Positions 38,351 through 48,365 of a DNA stretch of 64,000 nucleotides are shown here, in pieces; position 1 is the stretch's first letter, and every line of letters starts with the position of its first letter. The notes below the pieces were generated by a model, which saw only the letters and a program-made list of their open reading frames with translations, was not told the origin of the DNA and did not search any database. This DNA comes from Lamellibrachia columna (lineage: Eukaryota > Annelida > Polychaeta > Sabellida > Siboglinidae): NCBI GenBank assembly GCA_963662155.1, contig OY759264.1, forward strand, positions 18,477,642 through 18,541,641. The letters are read 5' to 3'. The position numbers and the translations under genes are program-made.

Positions 38351-38439
38351 ATGACCACAATACGAAACCTCAATATGATACAATGAAGACAAAAACACGT
38401 AGACCATATAGGATATATATCCAAACATGCGGTCATCTC

Positions 38440-39119
38440 GGCGTAATATTCTTGCAGGACTTAAAATATATCCACATGATCTTGGATCTGCTTGACGACA
38501 TTAATGTTGGAAAAAATTAACTGGGTCGATGTGCTCTGTACAAACAAATTAATTGTTCCACTGACAACTATCGCTTATTAAACAGAAATGTGAAATGTGG
38601 GAGTGAAAAGGTCAACTTTTTATTGTCGTGGTTAGTATTAATTTAAAGGTGATGATCTACTGAACAGAGCTAGTTATGGCAATATCCAGTATGTAAAACA
38701 TACTTACCCTGGTAGGTTTAAGGATTTAAGGTCAGAATCCTATCTTAACGAAATAATGTATTCCTGTAAACATGAAATATTAATTGGTGACACTACTCGG
38801 GCTATCCTTTGGGATGTATTAACTGTGCAAGTTGTATGTTTATATTAAATACATAAAATAAAAAAATAACTACCACTGAATGTGATTCAAAATATGTGAT
38901 ACAAAATATGTATAATTGTCTCCTTGAAATATCATATTTTGCATTACATCTTGAAGCCCCATAATGTAGAAGATCTTAGGACTATGTTCCGTATTTTGAA
39001 ACATTCAGTCCGGTGCTGAGAAACACAACATGCTCCCCAAAACTTGTACGGAAATAAAAAAGTATATGCATCCACTTAACATATTTGCTTTTCAAGACTG
39101 TATGAATCATGTGTTCTAG
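38440..39119. other. Intron sequence, no gene recognised
   Basis: AT-rich, without recognisable repeat or coding content. The last ~20 bases are the pyrimidine-poor acceptor region GTGTTCTAG of the next exon. Confidence 0.5.
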
Positions 39120-39265
39120 GCGGTATCGAGGATTAAGAAGTGCAAAAGATGGAGTGATAAGCTATCCAATCTGCATGAGCTGAAGACGAATTCACCAAAT
39201 AAAATGGTTGATGGGCTTGGACAGGTTGCATTATGCCTCGATGACGAATACAAGATTGGTGATGG
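39120..39265 (+). CDS. Kinase exon 1: start of the IRE1/RNase L-like kinase domain
   Basis: A 146-nt exon with acceptor GTTCTAG at 39113-39119 and donor GTAACT. It starts in phase 0 and ends after two bases of a codon. It encodes a basic stretch (AVSRIKKCKRWSDKL), a linker, then VALCLDDEYKIGDG, which is the beta-1 strand and the first glycines of the ATP loop. The split Gly codon is completed by the G at 40196, restoring GDG-CYGTTVYVG. The phase-0 start matches the microexons and the 717-956 exon. It is the strongest evidence that the linker exons and the kinase belong together. Confidence 0.8.
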
Positions 39266-40195
39266 GTAACTATTATGTATAAAAAAACATTTACTCCATT
39301 GTTTATTTTTGGTTGGAGCCTTTGGGCAAATTTCCAAATGAAGATAGCAGTGTAGTGTTTTGTTTGATATTTCCATATGTTTAGATATTGGAATATGGGA
39401 CAAATAAACATTTTGTAATTACGTTTAGCCAATGATGTATTCTGCTTCTAGATTATCACATACAGAACATATGATGGTGCCACTTGAAGGTTACCGTGCA
39501 CACAAACATTGATGTGTTAGTCAAGTGACTTACGGTATCCATTCGGCAATAAATGATGAGAAGGTGACACTTATTTAGTGCAATCATTGGGGGAGGGCGG
39601 TGGTTGATGGTGGCCATTTTAAATATCAAAATGTCAGACGTTTACACTCATTTTCAACAACAAATCAGGCTTTGAACGTCGGATGAGACTGATTTTGGTG
39701 GAAAACCTTGTGAAACATTGTGAAAGGCAAGGAACTTTAAAAAAGACCTTATTTAGTAAATGGGAGTAATAAATCAATTGTTCTGACGTTTTCTTTTGTT
39801 GTCGGTATATCATCCATGTTCTAAGTTTGTCAGGAAAGAAACGTTACCTAAGCAGATGCTTTCAAGCTATATTATTATAAGTTGACGTATGGCGGCCATT
39901 TTGAAAAAACAAAATGGTTGTAAAATGTCACTAATAACATTCCTATGGTTGAATGAAAAATGTGATTTTTGAACTATAAGGCATTGGAATTGTGGGTGTA
40001 GCCTGTAAAATGAACTTCACATGATAATCACAACTGGAGTTATGGAGAGAAATATGGCGGTCATTTTGAAAATCAAGATGGCCATCGTCAGACACCCCTC
40101 AAAATTTGCCCATCAATCATGGTTTTTGGTATAGGTTTGTAGAAGGAATGTACTTAAACATGTTTTATAGTGGCATATGGTTTGCTTATGTTTAG
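39266..40195. other. 930-bp intron with repeated GGCCATTTTGAA motifs
   Basis: The motif (A)TGG(C/T)GG(C/T)CATTTT recurs near 39608, 39890 and 40053, usually followed by an AAAATGG or AAGATGGC segment. These may be pieces of a dispersed element. The motif also resembles YY1 binding sites, but nothing shows function. Confidence 0.5.
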
Positions 40196-40355
40196 GTGTT
40201 ATGGCACAACTGTGTATGTTGGCTTGGTTGATGATGGACGAGAAGTCGCAGTTAAAGAAGTGCTGAAGAAAAGCTTTCAGTGGAAAACATCCATGCAAGA
40301 GGAAGTGAAAATTCTTGCGACGTTAACACCACACTACAACATTGTATCATACAAG
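40196..40355 (+). CDS. Kinase exon 2: N-lobe with VAVK lysine
   Basis: A 160-nt exon, acceptor TTTAG, donor GTAAAG. It begins with the last base of the split Gly codon. The encoded segment reads CYGTTVYVGLVDDGREVAVK, then EVLKKSFQWKTSMQEEVKIL, then ATLTPHYNIVSYK. It shows the end of the Gly-rich loop, the ATP-binding Lys in VAVK, a likely alpha-C Glu in MQEEVKIL, and the 'H.NIV.Y' beta-4 entry. The GTTVY.G loop and the short distance to the Lys are characteristic of IRE1 and RNase L kinases. It ends in phase 0, which fits the phase-0 exon at 63062. Confidence 0.85.
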
Positions 40356-43300
40356 GTAAAGTCATTATCCTAAATTATTCTCATATGGTCTGGATTTGAG
40401 AAGTATTTACAGTACAGGCATAAAATCATTGGCACAGTAAATAATTTTGAGATGTTCTGTGATCTGGCTTTTTAAGTTACCAGGCATACATAGGTACATT
40501 GCACCATTATGCGATGCTACGTATTCTATGCATATGCATATTGTGATGACTGAACTAATGTTTTGTTTTATTTTATTACAGAAACAAATAATTTTAAGAA
40601 CATCCCAAATCGCATAGAATTATGTCATAAATGCATGATATGTTTTTATTTAATTATTCTTGATTGTTTTTGGGTAAAAGTAACCCTTATGCAGTATAAC
40701 TAAAGTAAATGAAAAATAATGTGATAATTTATTATTATTCCTTTGCTTTTTTTCATATTTCACATCAAATCATTACAAATATGTAAAATTGTGGAAAACT
40801 ATGTTTTAAAGATCATATGTAAAGGTTGGATACATTTATTTGTTTTCACTGGTTCTGGATTGAACTGCGTCCCCTTATTCATGTTCAACCATGATATATT
40901 ATGAAGTTACATTAATTTAGTCAAACACTGGGGATATACATACATTCCCGAAAGCACTTTCTAAAACCAGGTTATTGGATTTTGTTTCGCCCACGGTTCA
41001 GTAGGCACTTACTAATTTTTACAAGGTTTTAGGTCACACCATATGTCTAGTGACAGCGAATCTGACATTGCAACTGACGTAAACCTATTAAAGTCAGTGC
41101 ATACGAGTCAACATCGCGGTCACATAGTACGAGAAACTGGTCTGATTTATTAGTCGAAGCCTTAGTTTCGGGCACTGTCGATGCACCAGTACAACTACAA
41201 GTACAAGCACCAGCACAATTTATCATTGGTTAGTTTAGTTTGAGTGAATATGTTTAATGTTCAGGCGATCATAGTAAACCTACTATAATACCGGCAGGGT
41301 AAAAAAAAAACGTGTACACCGCGGGGTTGATATCGCAGTAAAGAAATGCCCGGGTTCAAAAATATCAAAAACAACACATATGTAAAAGTGTTTTAAATAC
41401 TTTTGGTAGTACCATGCGTATTTATTTCTCAAACTGTTTTTAAATTCAATTTATAGTTTGTACTAGCTAGTAGACACATAATAGAATATGCGAAGCTTGA
41501 TCTTTTGCGTCGGTCGAGTACCAGTGCCAGTGGCAGTAGCTACATTCTCACTTAGGCAGATAGCTCTGACAAATGTAAAGCATGCGAAGAAAATGACGCA
41601 TTAACATACATATTTTGGTACCGGTAGGGAACAGTAGTCATTTTACTAGAGCGACACAACGACGACTGTTGCTGTTATTTAACATACGACATATTTAACT
41701 TTATTATGCGAAAATGTACACAACTATTCGTATTACTCACAACAGGAAAGTTAACGAACATACACTTGATGTTTATAATAGTGACTCTTTTCGAACACGC
41801 CTTAACGAATTCAATGTTGGGCGTCTTCTAGTAAAATGTGCTTTGTCCGTCGTTTGATAATCGTATTTATTTCACCCAAGCCAATTTTTCTAACAATTTG
41901 TTTGCACTAAATATATGCAATAATCCCTTGTGCAAACATTTCTTCGGAATTTTGTGAAAACGGCATATTATATTAAATATAGCCGTAATACATCAGTGCA
42001 ATTTTGTGGAAGCACTGTGCGCAAAGTGCTTACGTCGGTCTCCGCGAACTATTATTTAAAATCTAATCGGCGAGCGAAATGTCAGATGAGTTTGGGGCTT
42101 CTTTGCCACTTTTATTGAAGAGTAGCCAGTAGCATTATTTGTTTAATGCATTCCAAACTACTAATACAACTGTTTGTTATCATACATCACGATTTCTTGA
42201 ATATTTGCACATGATTTTTAAATGACATGTTGATATCATCACCAATTTGATTGTTATTATAATTATTGCACACCTACTTAAAAAACCTAAAAGCAAAAAC
42301 CAACTAACAAACCTTAATATATCTTTTAAAATTTCAATCTGGTGTGATGTCCATTTGTCACAGTGGCACACTGGCTGGCGTGGAATGTACATGTCTAAAG
42401 ATTTAATTTACGAATTTTTTTAATTTAAATTTGAAAACTCACTAAGTTGCAGGCGTCGCATGTCAGGGATGTAACCCTCTACATTTACGCCCGGTACCAA
42501 TGAACGGAGTTAGTTTCAACATCCTAATGAAATATAAATAAATGCTGCAATTGAACTACAATACTGTTGTTCGACAGTTATTACGTTCTTCGTCATGTTA
42601 TACAAGAAAACAGGGATCATCTACGATTCCATACAACGGGACCCTGTTCAGGGAATGTGATTTGAAATCGTTCGTGCCTGCGCAATACTGTTGCATATAA
42701 AAAAAACTGGCAATTGAATTATAACACAATTTATAAATAATCCTTTCCCATAGAGCACTTCTGATGTATATCTTATATATAGTATTGTCTAAAGATAGTG
42801 GTTTGAACACATTGCTTTTAGCTATACAAAACTAAACCTTCTTACGTAACAATAAACACCATAGCTTGGTACCGGGCGTATGAACGTCTATAAAACAAAG
42901 TACATATGTTTTCTATATATGTCAAAATTATGCTTCCTCTGCAGGACGGCAATATATATATATTTCTACTGCACGTTTTATTACACATTTGTACTATATC
43001 TGATTAGTTTCTTTGCGCCCACACCCATGTCCTCGACTACGTCCACAAGTGCGTGTCTGGTGTTGCGACTAGACATGTGTTTGGGTTGGCATAATACCAA
43101 CATCTCTTACAACAAGAATTATCTCTTGTGTAGATGGAGGGTCCGTTCGCCATGATATTGTGCACATTCCTCAAGTGTTCCACCAGGTGCTATTGCCACA
43201 CATCCATGCGGCTCTTTGCAATTACATTATTTTCATTCTGAACATTCATCGTGTAGAGTTCTACAAGTGGATGCAGTATAACATAGTTTTTGTTGACATC

Positions 43301-46148
43301 TAGGCGGACTGGATTTCTTTAATATTGTTAGACATAATGTTTTCTAAAATGTTCGTATGCACAATACATATGTCTTCATTAAGGTTGCCAATGACCTGTT
43401 ATATCATAGCGTACTAATTCTTGATGAGTTCTTTGTGTCTGACAAATACTTTACCAAACGATATTTCCTTTGAAAACATGTCCTTTAATTCCTCAACTGG
43501 TATTTCCTATGTCACTAACATAATGTTTTTTATAGCAATTATACAACTCATGTTGCTTCCACCCTAACGTCTTGACAGATCTTGTATTTCCTGCAGTCGC
43601 TTTTGAACATCCTTCTTCTGATGCCTCTGAGCGGAGTGGTCAAAATTTACATTTAGCTGTGCAACACTAAAGCTTGGCACACATGAAACAATAATCACCA
43701 TACCTTGGTACCAGGTGAAACAACCACCGATAACATTTTAAAGCAATGCTTAGATGTTTCCTATGTACTATTATAGCAGTGATGGTTATTTTGTTCCTAA
43801 ATGTAGGACAGTAATATAACAAAATAGTATCTTACTAACGGACGTTAGTTGACACGTTTTGACGACAGGTGATTATAATGGTACCGGGTGTAACATTTTT
43901 GGTGAAATGCTGAACATTCTTCTAAATGGGTTTCACTTGAAGTGTTATTGATAGCATCCCAGGAGAAATCATTCCAATATATATTATTCCAATTACATAC
44001 ATTATACAAACAATAGTTATTCACGTATTTCATTATTTGCACAGTAATCACAGAGCCGCTCATCCATGAAACAAACCATATATAATCACCTTTCAGCGGA
44101 GATTGCCGATTCATAATGTGTGTCCTAACCACAGAAAGTAGCCCTAGACTCAAGACGCCCGAAATACACGTCTAGTCACTGCCATGACAACCAGCAAATT
44201 TGATATCGTTTGATACCCGCGTCATATAGCAATGAGGGTAACATGGTCATAAAAAACTGATGGTTCTTCACAGCCATGTTAATTTCAGTCGTGCACAAAC
44301 GTTTCAGTGTGAGAATGAAAAGCTCATGTTTAGTTTGGAAATATAAATATGGTGTCCACGCCTGAAAATGACCGGGTTCCCTAGAATGCACCGGACAGAA
44401 CAGAGCGTTCATCATTGATGCAGCACCGGACCACCTGAACTAGGTCACATTTTGTGACGTCCTACCCTCAGCTGCCTACATCACATGTTCATCATTCGAT
44501 TATTAAAAATCGGGAGCTATATTTTGAGAATTTCTCAAACAACCTATTTGGACCCAGTTCAGGGATGGTCGCGCCACCCTTACAATAATGATGCGCGGTA
44601 ATAGTCACAGTGAACAAGTCACTGAAATAAAGTTAGAGTTTTGTCTAAACAACTCACAAAGAAATAAAGTCACAACATTGTTGTATTCGAAGAGTATATT
44701 ATATTACATACAACGCTACAGTCTTGCACATTGTCACTGATACTTGCGCACAATAAAATTGGATGATTATGACATTAAGTATGTCTAAGAATATAATTAG
44801 ATTTTAACACACCACTATTTAGTGATGATATTTATTTTGATAGTAATTTATTACAGTGTAGTATGTAGCATTACATCTTGGTTTTAATTTATTTTAATAT
44901 AGCTTGCAGATTTTACACTGTAAAGTTAAACTTTTATTAAATACACATTGTACTGTAGCCATCCACACCCTCTGGCTTAGAAAGGGGGGTTAGCTGCCAA
45001 CAACAGAGTCAACCTTGAAAGTGGCTTCTAAATTGTCACTAACCAAAAAGTAAAGGTGGCCAAATGCTTCTGTGATCTGTGATCGTGTCAATGCATAGTT
45101 ATTATTGAGTATGTCAACTTATATTATAAATACAAAGAACTAGACATATATTTAGAGTTGTGACTTTTTTCCTGTGATTTTATTTCGTACATTCGCAACA
45201 ATAACAGCACTTGGTGCGCATCGGGGTAACCTAAAAAATATTCCTATTATTTTGTTGGCATGAAACTGATCAAACAGCTCAAATACCTAGCTATGACCGG
45301 CGATTACAACGTTCTGCGCCATAGTCACCGACCTGGGATAAATCATCCGGTTTATGTTATCCTGGCTCTCCTTCGCGCTGGCTCGTGTCGTGTGATAAGT
45401 CGTGAAATGAACAGTAAGCACGGAATACAATTTTCTTACTGAATAAAAAGCGAACACCAAGTCGGCGTTGCTATTCTGCCGCATTACAGAAAATAAACTT
45501 GCCAAACCTTTCCGCTGGCGCCACTAGCCAATGGGAAGCACCGAAAGCAATCTGGTTGGCTTAATTCAGCGCCACCCCAATTTACAGGAAGGGAGGACGC
45601 AGGTTGCATAAACAGCACCCTTGCCTAGTAATCTAGGTACTATATGTGTTTGGATGGAAAAGCACTTAAAAAAATAATCTTCGTAACGGACAAAATGTAT
45701 AATTTTCATGAAGAGTTGTGATGTGTGTGATGTGTGTGGAGTGACATAATTAAGCGTACTGCAAATTTGTGTAGTTTTATAATACAATTTGGGTATGTGA
45801 TACATGTTCCCCCTCATACTTCAATGCAATTCGTTAGACACGAATATAGAAAGGTATCATATTATGTAACTAGGGACGATCTTTCTGTCTTTACAAAGAA
45901 ACATAAAGTTTTGTGTGCAAACAAAATAGGAAAACGGATATTTGATACTTTTACTATAACAATAATATAAATAAAAAAATAGCAATGGTTCTATAATTGA
46001 TCGCTGAGGAACTCCATAACAAATAGGCTTAAAGCTAGATTTTACTCCGTCAAATAACACATACTGCTTTCTATTAGATAGACAACTTTCAAATATGGTT
46101 AGTGCAATAATGCAACATCTGATTCCATAATATTCTAATTTGTTAAGC
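40356..46148. other. 5' part of the 22.7-kb kinase intron, no gene recognised
   Basis: AT-rich sequence. Open frames are short and show no domains. Short inverted and direct repeats around TTGGTACCGGGCG occur at about 42489, 42864, 43705 and 43880, possibly termini of a small transposon. Nothing else can be supported. Confidence 0.45.
42486..42880. repeat. Possible MITE-like inverted repeat (CGCCCGGTACCAA ... TTGGTACCGGGCG)
   Basis: A 13-bp perfect inverted repeat brackets about 400 bp of AT-rich sequence with no coding potential. Related direct copies lie near 43705 and 43880. No target-site duplication was recognised, so this may be chance or an old element. Confidence 0.3.
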
Positions 46149-46288
46149 TGTAGCGGTTTAGTCAGTGGCCTTGACCTGTTACGATGATCGCACCCTGACG
46201 GAGTTATGTGAACTAGAGTGATCGACTAACACGTATTGTGCTCTGACGGAATAAAAGTTGTATTCTTGTCAAGCGTGTGTTCACTACA
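46149..46288. mobile_element. Solo LTR (140 bp) with 4-bp target-site duplication
   Basis: Starts TGTAGC and ends CACTACA, with TGTAG/CTACA inverted ends, and contains AATAAAAG about 35 bp before the end. It is flanked on both sides by AAGC (46145-46148 and 46289-46292). These are the features of a small LTR left by recombination between two LTRs. It has no sequence similarity that I can see to the LTR at 26006-26147. Confidence 0.6.
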
Positions 46289-46600
46289 AAGCAATATTCT
46301 TTGATCAACCGTGGCAAACACTTTCCTTTCAATCAAATTCAATTAGCAGTGTATGTAATCCAACCTTCACCAATACTTAGAGATTAAATTGGTAAACGGC
46401 AGTAGTATGTGTGCAATTCTGACACCCCCAAAAATGGGCAGATTTGGAGCTCATTATGATTGGTTGAAATTTGAAATGGAGCGTTCTGATTGGTCGTGCG
46501 CTTATTGCCGCTAGGGGCGTCACCGTATAATCCCCTATTATCGCTCAAATGGGCAGATTTGGAGCTTATTCTGATCGAGATCTGGTCGAGAGCAGTTTCA

Positions 46601-46614
46601 CCACTAGGGGGCGC
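46601..46614 (+). promoter_or_regulatory. CTCF-like core motif
   Basis: CCACTAGGGGGCGC matches the published bilaterian CTCF core consensus at all 14 positions. Near-matches TCACCAGGGGGCGC follow at 46728-46741, 47112-47125 and 47204-47217, and a weaker one at 47384-47397. Binding is not shown. Confidence 0.45.
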
Positions 46615-46655
46615 CACGGGGTAATTGTGTCGACGGATCTCATTGGTCGAGAGCC

Positions 46656-46690
46656 GTCACGTGACCTATGACGTCACAGCTCATTTGCAT
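46656..46690. promoter_or_regulatory. E-box / CRE / octamer cluster
   Basis: GTCACGTGAC (46656-46665), TGACGTCA (46669-46676) and ATTTGCAT (46683-46690) lie within 35 bp, next to an ATTGG (CCAAT-box) at 46642. The E-box and CRE pair recurs at 46838-46858 and, in part, at 47030-47050 and 47279-47300. These are exact matches to common bZIP, bHLH and POU sites. Activity is untested. Confidence 0.4.
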
Positions 46691-47777
46691 AAATTAGCAT
46701 AAATCACAACGTTTAGTAGTGAAACCGTCACCAGGGGGCGCAACGTGTCATCCCCTATTATCGCCCCCGAGACATTGTTTTGCGATGATACTGTCGCCAG
46801 GGGCGCCACAGGGACTCATTCTGATGGGTCGAGAGCCGTCACGTGACCTATGACGTCACAGCTCTTCGTTTGTATATCACGTGACCTTTCTATGGAGGCT
46901 GCCATCTTGTTTTGCTGTCATGTTGTTTTGCGATGATACGGTCACCAGGGGCGCGCCATCTTGTTTTGATTACCAGACGGCGCTGTGGGGCAAGGTCAAA
47001 TAATTGTGTCGATGGATCTGATTGGTCGAGAACCGTCACGTGACCTGTGACGCCTATATTTGCATAAATTAGCATAAATTAGCATATATTGCACCTTTTG
47101 TGGTGAAACCGTCACCAGGGGGCGCTACCGGTCAATTGTGTCGACGGTTTGTGACCTAGTTTCGACTGTTCTGATTGGTCGAGAGCCTTTTGTGGTGAAA
47201 CCGTCACCAGGGGGCGCTACCGGTCAATTGTATCGACGGTTTGTGACCTAGTTTCGGCTGTTCTGATTGGTCGACAGCCGTCACGTGACTTATGACGTCA
47301 CAGTTCCTCATTTGTATATCACGTGACTTCTCTATACATGCCGCCATCTTGTTTTATTGCCATGTTGTTTTGCGATGATACGGTCACCAGGAGGCGCTGC
47401 TACAACGTCACAGTTCCTCGTTTGCATATCACGTGACCTCTCTATGGAGGCTGCCATCTTGTTTTGGGGCATTGTTTTGCGCTGATACGATTACCAGACG
47501 GCGCTGCGGGGCAACGTCGAAGGTCAAAAGTCACCGATTTTTGTGCTGATACGATTGTCAGTCAAGATTAGGGTTAGTAACCCTAATTCCGACGTCTGTA
47601 GTGAACCCTAATACGGACCCTGTAGGGTTATTAACCCTAATGAAAGGTCAAAGGTCAAAGATCGCCGATCTGTTGTATTTATGCAATTGTCAGTTAGGGT
47701 TAGGGTTAGTAACCCTAATTCTGTCGTCTTCGGTTTAATACTGACGATTATGATGCGCTTTCCGAGACGTCTGGGTA

Positions 47778-47822
47778 CAGAACCGGTATGAACCGGTTCA
47801 AACCGGTTTGAACCGGTTTCAT
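47778..47822. repeat. AACCGGTT palindrome cluster
   Basis: Four successive GAACCGG/CAAACCGG units forming overlapping palindromes, the exact core of Grainyhead-family sites. A related pair lies at the centre of the foldback (about 52270-52290). Confidence 0.6.
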
Positions 47823-48270
47823 GTAGTTTTTTTCTTCTTTTCTGGAACGTTCGAACGACGTCATGGAATTTTCCACGCTCACGAAAAGAAACACCATCCT
47901 GCATTTTCACCCTGCTAGCAGACTGAAACCTAGCGGACGAAAATTCGTGCATGCAGCGGGAAAAACGTAACCGTGCATGTAAGCTATGCGACGCATATTG
48001 CCTCGTTGCATTATATCTAGAACCTTTCGACGTATTTCGTTTCGCGTCGACATCTACGTACCGCCTATTTCACAACGAGTCTGCAAAAAACATCGCGAGG
48101 TCAAAAGGTCAAGGTCAACAAAACAAACACCGACGCTTTCTGGAACGTTCGAACGAAGTCACGCCTTTTCACCCAGCTAGCAGACTGAAATCTAGCGGAC
48201 GAAAGTTCGTGCATGCAGCGGGAAAAACACGGGAAAAACCCAGAAAAAGTACATCGTCAGCAAACTTTCA

Positions 48271-48365
48271 GGGTAAACTGTAGGAGTTATGGGTAACCTG
48301 TAGGAATTATGGGTAAACTGTAGGAGTTATGGGTAAACTGTAGGAGGTATGGGTAAACTGTAGGA
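48271..48365. repeat. 20-bp tandem repeat, left arm
   Basis: Nearly five copies of GGGTAAACTGTAGGAGTTAT with single-base variants. The inverted counterpart with about seven copies is at 55753-55890. Confidence 0.9.

Larger units (their letters stand above)
46400..48270. repeat. Left unique arm of the foldback
   Basis: Inverted match to 55891-57582. The outer 1.1 kb contains several imperfect subrepeats with GTCACGTGAC, TGACGTCA, ATTTGCAT, GATTGGTCGAGAGCC and CACCAGGGGGCGC. Then come telomere-like TTAGGG/CCCTAA segments (47570-47585, 47690-47720). The block TGGAACGTTCGAACGA ... GTGCATGCAGCGGGAAAAAC is present twice in the arm (about 47840-47967 and 48138-48229). Confidence 0.75.

Noticed and set aside
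46391..46400. Target-site duplication for the foldback (GGTAAACGG against ATACACAC)
   Set aside because: The similarity is too weak to call; left undefined.
47608..47952. 114-codon minus frame in the foldback arm
   Set aside because: The mirrored right arm does not keep the frame intact, and the sequence is built of palindromes and duplicated blocks.
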